NCBI GenBank assembly: GCA_947474225.1
Contig: CANJHS010000002.1
Location: 86,853 to 150,852, forward strand
Length of the DNA stretch: 64,000 nt
Source of the DNA: Roseiflexaceae bacterium
GTDB taxonomy: Bacteria > Chloroflexota > Chloroflexia > Chloroflexales > Roseiflexaceae
Direction: 5' to 3'
Shown here piece after piece: positions 61,015-64,000 of the stretch. Every line of letters starts with the position of its first letter. The first letter of the stretch is position 1. The notes under the pieces were generated by a model, which saw only the letters and a program-made list of their open reading frames with translations, made no database searches and was not told where the DNA came from. The translations under genes were made by a program, and so were the position numbers.

Positions 61015-63393
61015 TTAATCGTCGAGTGTTGCCAACGCAGCTTCGACGATGTGCGCGGTATCGACGCCAAAGTGGTGATAGAGGTCGTCTCGAGAACCAG
61101 ACTGACCAAAGTCATCGACTCCGAGGGATGTGACTTTTGCACCGTAGATGCTCCCCATCCACGCCAGAGCATGGGAGGCAGCATCGTGGACAGTAATGAT
61201 TGGTGCTGTACGCTCGGCATCTGGATAGAGCCACGCAAACGGGTCACGATCGCCCTTTTTGCGACTGGCAACGAATGTTTCGTACAGGGTGCGGGCACTG
61301 ACGATGTTAATGACATCAGCGGCCACCCCTTCGCGCCAAAGTTGCGCTGCTGCAGCAAGTGTTTCGGGGATGAGCGTGCCGCTCGCACAAAGCATGACCC
61401 GTGGGGAATCGATGAGTTCAGGATGGTCTGTCTGCCATGTCGCCAGACGATACGCTCCTTTGAGCACCTGTGTACGTACCTCTTCGATACCCACCCGAGC
61501 GATTGCTGCTTCAAATGGCGTCTGATCCATTGGACGTGTGCTGAGACGCAGATATAACGGCCGACCATGGTCTCGGTCGAAGCACTGACGCACACCTTCG
61601 AGCAGGAACCACTCCAGCTCACCTGCATAAGCTGGTTCTGCCATCATCAATTTGGGCAGTTCGATACCGACCGAGGCAGTAATGGTCGATTGATGTGCGC
61701 CACCTTCTGGAGCCAATGTGATGCCTGATGGAGTCCCTGCAACGATGAACTTTGCGCCGGAGTAGACAGCGTAAATAAACGAATCGAGTCCTCGCAACAC
61801 AAATGGGTCATAGACGGTACCGATCGGCACGATGGTCGATCCGAGCAATTCGGAAGACAACCCCGCCATGCCCAGCATCATGAATAAATTCATCTCAGAG
61901 ATGCCGAGTTCGATATGCTTGCCTTGTTGCGACCGGTGCCACTTGAGAATGCGGGCTGCTTCACCTTCGTACTCTGCGACATTGGCGTGTGGGGTATAGA
62001 CACCCATTCGATTAATCCACGCCCCGAGATTCGTCGACACCGACACGTCTGGTGACGTCGTCATCATGTGTTGCGCCAAACCCGGTACATCCGCCATGCG
62101 TACCAACATCCGACCAAATGCATCTTGGGTGCTGACGTTCGGAGGCATACTCAGGTCGACACGGGGCGGGATGATGACCTCCGCTTCGGCGGCGACAGGT
62201 ATGTCGGTCAAACGATTTGCAATAGTTCGACACATTTTGGCTTCGGGACTTTCGTCGTCGAAGTCTGGCCATATATCATCGGCGGGGATACCATAGCTCG
62301 TGCGCAACGTCTCCATTTGTTCGCTGCTGAGCAACATCGAATGATTCAGTGGATGACCGGCTATCGGCAAACCCCAGCCTTTGATGGTATAGGCAAACAC
62401 GACCGTTGGACGGGTCATGTCACGATCGACTTCGTCGAAAATAGAACACATTTCTTCGAGGTCGTGGCCACCAAGATTTGAAATAACGTCCGGCAAATCG
62501 TCGTCAGGGACGTGCTTGAGCACATTTGCAAGAGTCGAACGATCCGCCTCGTTGCCGGCAAGCATATGTTCACGCAGTTGCTTGCCAGGCTGCCGAATAG
62601 CAGCTTGGTATTCTTCATTACTCATTTCGTCGATGCGCTTGCGCAACGTCTCGCCGCCCGGCAATGCATAGAGTTCTTGGAGCTTGCGGCCATATTTTGC
62701 CTCGAGCACGCGCCAGCCATTTTGTGCGAAGAGCTTTTTGAGACGGAGCGCGCGAATGCCGGGGACGACACGATCGAGGCTCTGGCGATTCAGATCAACC
62801 ACCCAGACCACCTGACCGATTCCGTCGAGGGCTTCGTCGAGCAACGCCTCCCAGACGTTCCCTTCGTCGAGCTCCGCATCACCGACCACTGCAACAAAGC
62901 GTCGCTCAGGGACCTGTACGCCATGATCACGCAGAAAGCGTTGTGTCAGCGAGGTGAACAACGGAGCAACCACACCCAATCCTACCGAACCGGTCGAGAA
63001 ATCGACTGCTTCTGGGTCTTTGGTGCGGCTGGGATACGACTGCAAACCACCGTATTCACGCAACATGGGTAAGTATCGCTTAGGCAAATTCCCCAACAAA
63101 TATTGAATGGAATGATAAATCGGTGAAGAATGCGGCTTGACGGCAACACGATCGCCTGCTTTCAGGAAGTGAAAGTATAACGCTGTCATCAACGTCACGG
63201 TAGACGCCGAAGACGCCTGATGCCCACCGACTTTGGTACCGTCGCTGTTGGGCCGGACATGATTGGCATGATGAATCATGTTGGTCGCAAGCCATAGTAT
63301 GCGCTTCTGGATTGATTCGAGTGTACGTACGACAGTGCGGTCCATCCGAGGGGGTTCGGTCTGTGCAATCGGCGCTGCTACGGTGCGTTTCAT
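61015..63393 (-). CDS. Homodimeric pyruvate dehydrogenase E1 / transketolase-like enzyme
   Basis: A 792-aa ThDP enzyme of the AceE type. The N-terminal HANHVRPNSDGTKVGGHQASSASTV near 42 marks the group. The ThDP/Mg motif runs from GDAELDEGNVWEALLDEA to VVDLNRQSLDRV near 185-220, and YTIKGWGLPIAGHPLNHS near 330 is AceE-like. The middle domain binds the pyrimidine ring (IELGISEMNLFMMLGMAG near 500), and the C-terminal domain is complete. It would decarboxylate a 2-oxo acid and pass the acyl group to E2; no E2 or E3 gene is in the window. About 95 residues shorter than E. coli AceE. GGAGTC precedes the ATG. Confidence 0.82.
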   Translation of the reverse strand: MKRTVAAPIAQTEPPRMDRTVVRTLESIQKRILWLATNMIHHANHVRPNSDGTKVGGHQASSASTVTLMTALYFHFLKAGDRVAVKPHSSPIYHSIQYLLGNLPKRYLPMLREYGGLQSYPSRTKDPEAVDFSTGSVGLGVVAPLFTSLTQRFLRDHGVQVPERRFVAVVGDAELDEGNVWEALLDEALDGIGQVVWVVDLNRQSLDRVVPGIRALRLKKLFAQNGWRVLEAKYGRKLQELYALPGGETLRKRIDEMSNEEYQAAIRQPGKQLREHMLAGNEADRSTLANVLKHVPDDDLPDVISNLGGHDLEEMCSIFDEVDRDMTRPTVVFAYTIKGWGLPIAGHPLNHSMLLSSEQMETLRTSYGIPADDIWPDFDDESPEAKMCRTIANRLTDIPVAAEAEVIIPPRVDLSMPPNVSTQDAFGRMLVRMADVPGLAQHMMTTSPDVSVSTNLGAWINRMGVYTPHANVAEYEGEAARILKWHRSQQGKHIELGISEMNLFMMLGMAGLSSELLGSTIVPIGTVYDPFVLRGLDSFIYAVYSGAKFIVAGTPSGITLAPEGGAHQSTITASVGIELPKLMMAEPAYAGELEWFLLEGVRQCFDRDHGRPLYLRLSTRPMDQTPFEAAIARVGIEEVRTQVLKGAYRLATWQTDHPELIDSPRVMLCASGTLIPETLAAAAQLWREGVAADVINIVSARTLYETFVASRKKGDRDPFAWLYPDAERTAPIITVHDAASHALAWMGSIYGAKVTSLGVDDFGQSGSRDDLYHHFGVDTAHIVEAALATLDD

Positions 63394-63742
63394 GTGACTC
63401 CTATCGACTGCTCTGTCATATCCAAAAGACACAGAATCATGACTTCTATCTTACGGTATTTTGGCCACCTCCTGACAGTGGAAATACTTTGGAAACGCAA
63501 GTATTGACGTTCGACTTTCTGGTTTCGTAACATGTCCAACGCAATGACAGCGTTATTCCCCTGACTAACGCGTTCGACGCTTCACCCATTGTGTTTTCTG
63601 ATTCGACGGTCATACTGTTTGCATTCGAACTCCTGGTGGTACCGAACAAACAGAGTCACTTTTGTACCTCACGAGCTTCCACAATGACCATTTCAACTCA
63701 TTTCATGCAGCGGATGTCCACTGTTGGAGATTCTACAAGAAC
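63394..63742. other. Non-coding spacer
   Basis: No gene or RNA is recognised here; reading frames are short and lack ribosome sites. It separates the divergent E1 gene and a lipoprotein gene and probably holds the E1 promoter. Confidence 0.5.
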
Positions 63743-63771
63743 TTGACACTATTCTATCGACATAGTATATT
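63743..63771 (+). promoter_or_regulatory. Sigma70 promoter of the lipoprotein gene
   Basis: TTGACA (63743-63748) and TATATT (63766-63771) with a 17-bp spacer. The transcript would have a leader of about 98 nt before the ATG at 63876. Confidence 0.75.
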
Positions 63772-63875
63772 TTTCATCACAACCTATCGACCAGTGTGTG
63801 CCGGCAGTGCCGGATTTTCTTTCCCGGAATATTCTACTAAGTCAATAGGATTAGTTATTTATGATAGGAGAATGT

Positions 63876-64000
63876 ATGAAGAAATCAGTGTTGTTCCCAC
63901 GACTGCTTCTGAGCGTTGCGTTTTTGTTGACCGCCTGTGGCGGGACAGTAACCCAGGCACCTGCCGCAACAGTGGAATCGCAGAATGAGGCGACTGCGGC
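63876..64000 (+). CDS. Lipoprotein N-terminus, probably a solute-binding protein (cut by window edge)
   Basis: The first 41 codons of a gene that leaves the window. AGGAG lies before the ATG. A lipoprotein signal (KKSVLFPRLLLSVAFLLTAC) ends in the lipobox LTAC, followed by GG and a Thr/Ala/Pro-rich spacer. This pattern is common for ABC solute-binding lipoproteins, but the binding domain itself is not visible. Confidence 0.7.
   Translation, partial: MKKSVLFPRLLLSVAFLLTACGGTVTQAPAATVESQNEATA

Overview
This 64 kb window looks like a chromosomal segment of a bacterium near 50% GC. I read it as most likely Chloroflexota (filamentous Chloroflexia-like). The reasons are the style and mix of genes: lipoproteins ending in LTACGG, a homodimeric AceE-type E1, a YbhN-like flippase beside GT2 and GT-C glycosyltransferases, and lineage-restricted hypothetical proteins. 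This is an inference from gene content; no 16S rRNA gene is present. Promoters are clean sigma70 type (TTGACA-17-TATACT and close variants). Start codons include TTG and GTG, and ATGA stop/start overlaps are common. There is no prophage, insertion sequence or CRISPR array.

Layout. 1-2.4 kb: an arsenate-resistance unit. A divergent, cut-off regulator gene faces an ArsJ-associated GAPDH and arsJ, with a perfect 18-bp palindrome over the start of transcription. 2.4-6.4 kb: three tandem paralogous MFS permeases. 6.5-9.2 kb: a coupled glycosyltransferase/GNAT/SDR operon. 9.2-9.9 kb: a trxA-csoR operon with a 17-bp CsoR-type operator and an unusual CsoR ligand set. 10-11 kb: ribosomal proteins rplU-rpmA-rpmE. 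11.2-16.1 kb: membrane glycan genes (GT-C enzyme, polyprenyl-phosphate GT2, YbhN-like flippase) and a small lipoprotein. 16.2-18 kb: pfkA and a HAD hydrolase. 18.2-22.6 kb: a 1,466-residue secreted RCC1/cadherin-like protein. 22.6-24.4 kb: a decayed membrane-protein gene. 24.5-28.5 kb: a membrane protein, three tRNAs (Leu-CAA, Pro-CGG, Arg-CCG), an EamA exporter and a DrrAB-type ABC exporter. 28.5-41.4 kb: uvrA, an EamA exporter, a GMC oxidoreductase with its small subunit, uvrC, an FmdB zinc ribbon, nnrD, efp, folC and a sugar-phosphate isomerase. 41.5-49.7 kb: a serine hydrolase and an alpha/beta hydrolase, an epimerase, a NIPSNAP protein, a frame-split membrane protein, an aspartate aminotransferase and selD. 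49.8-55.2 kb: gamma-glutamyltransferase and amidase, a Met/Gly-rich envelope protein and an MtfA-like peptidase. 55.4-63.4 kb: a four-gene operon (novel 629-aa protein, M61 peptidase, OmpR-type regulator, histidine kinase) and an AceE-type E1. A lipoprotein gene runs off the right edge.

Main points. (1) selD contains an in-frame UGA at codon 18, exactly at the catalytic Cys/Sec position, followed by a plausible bacterial SECIS hairpin; the cell therefore probably makes selenoproteins, and a standard gene call would truncate selD. (2) Thioredoxin is co-transcribed with a CsoR-family repressor that keeps the first Cu ligand but has Cys in place of His and Ala in place of the second Cys. This suggests a thiol or redox sensor, or an altered metal sensor. 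(3) The arsenate unit shows promoter and operator very clearly. (4) A perfect GAACCACGTGGTTC palindrome sits just after a TATAAT box ahead of the novel-protein/M61/two-component operon.
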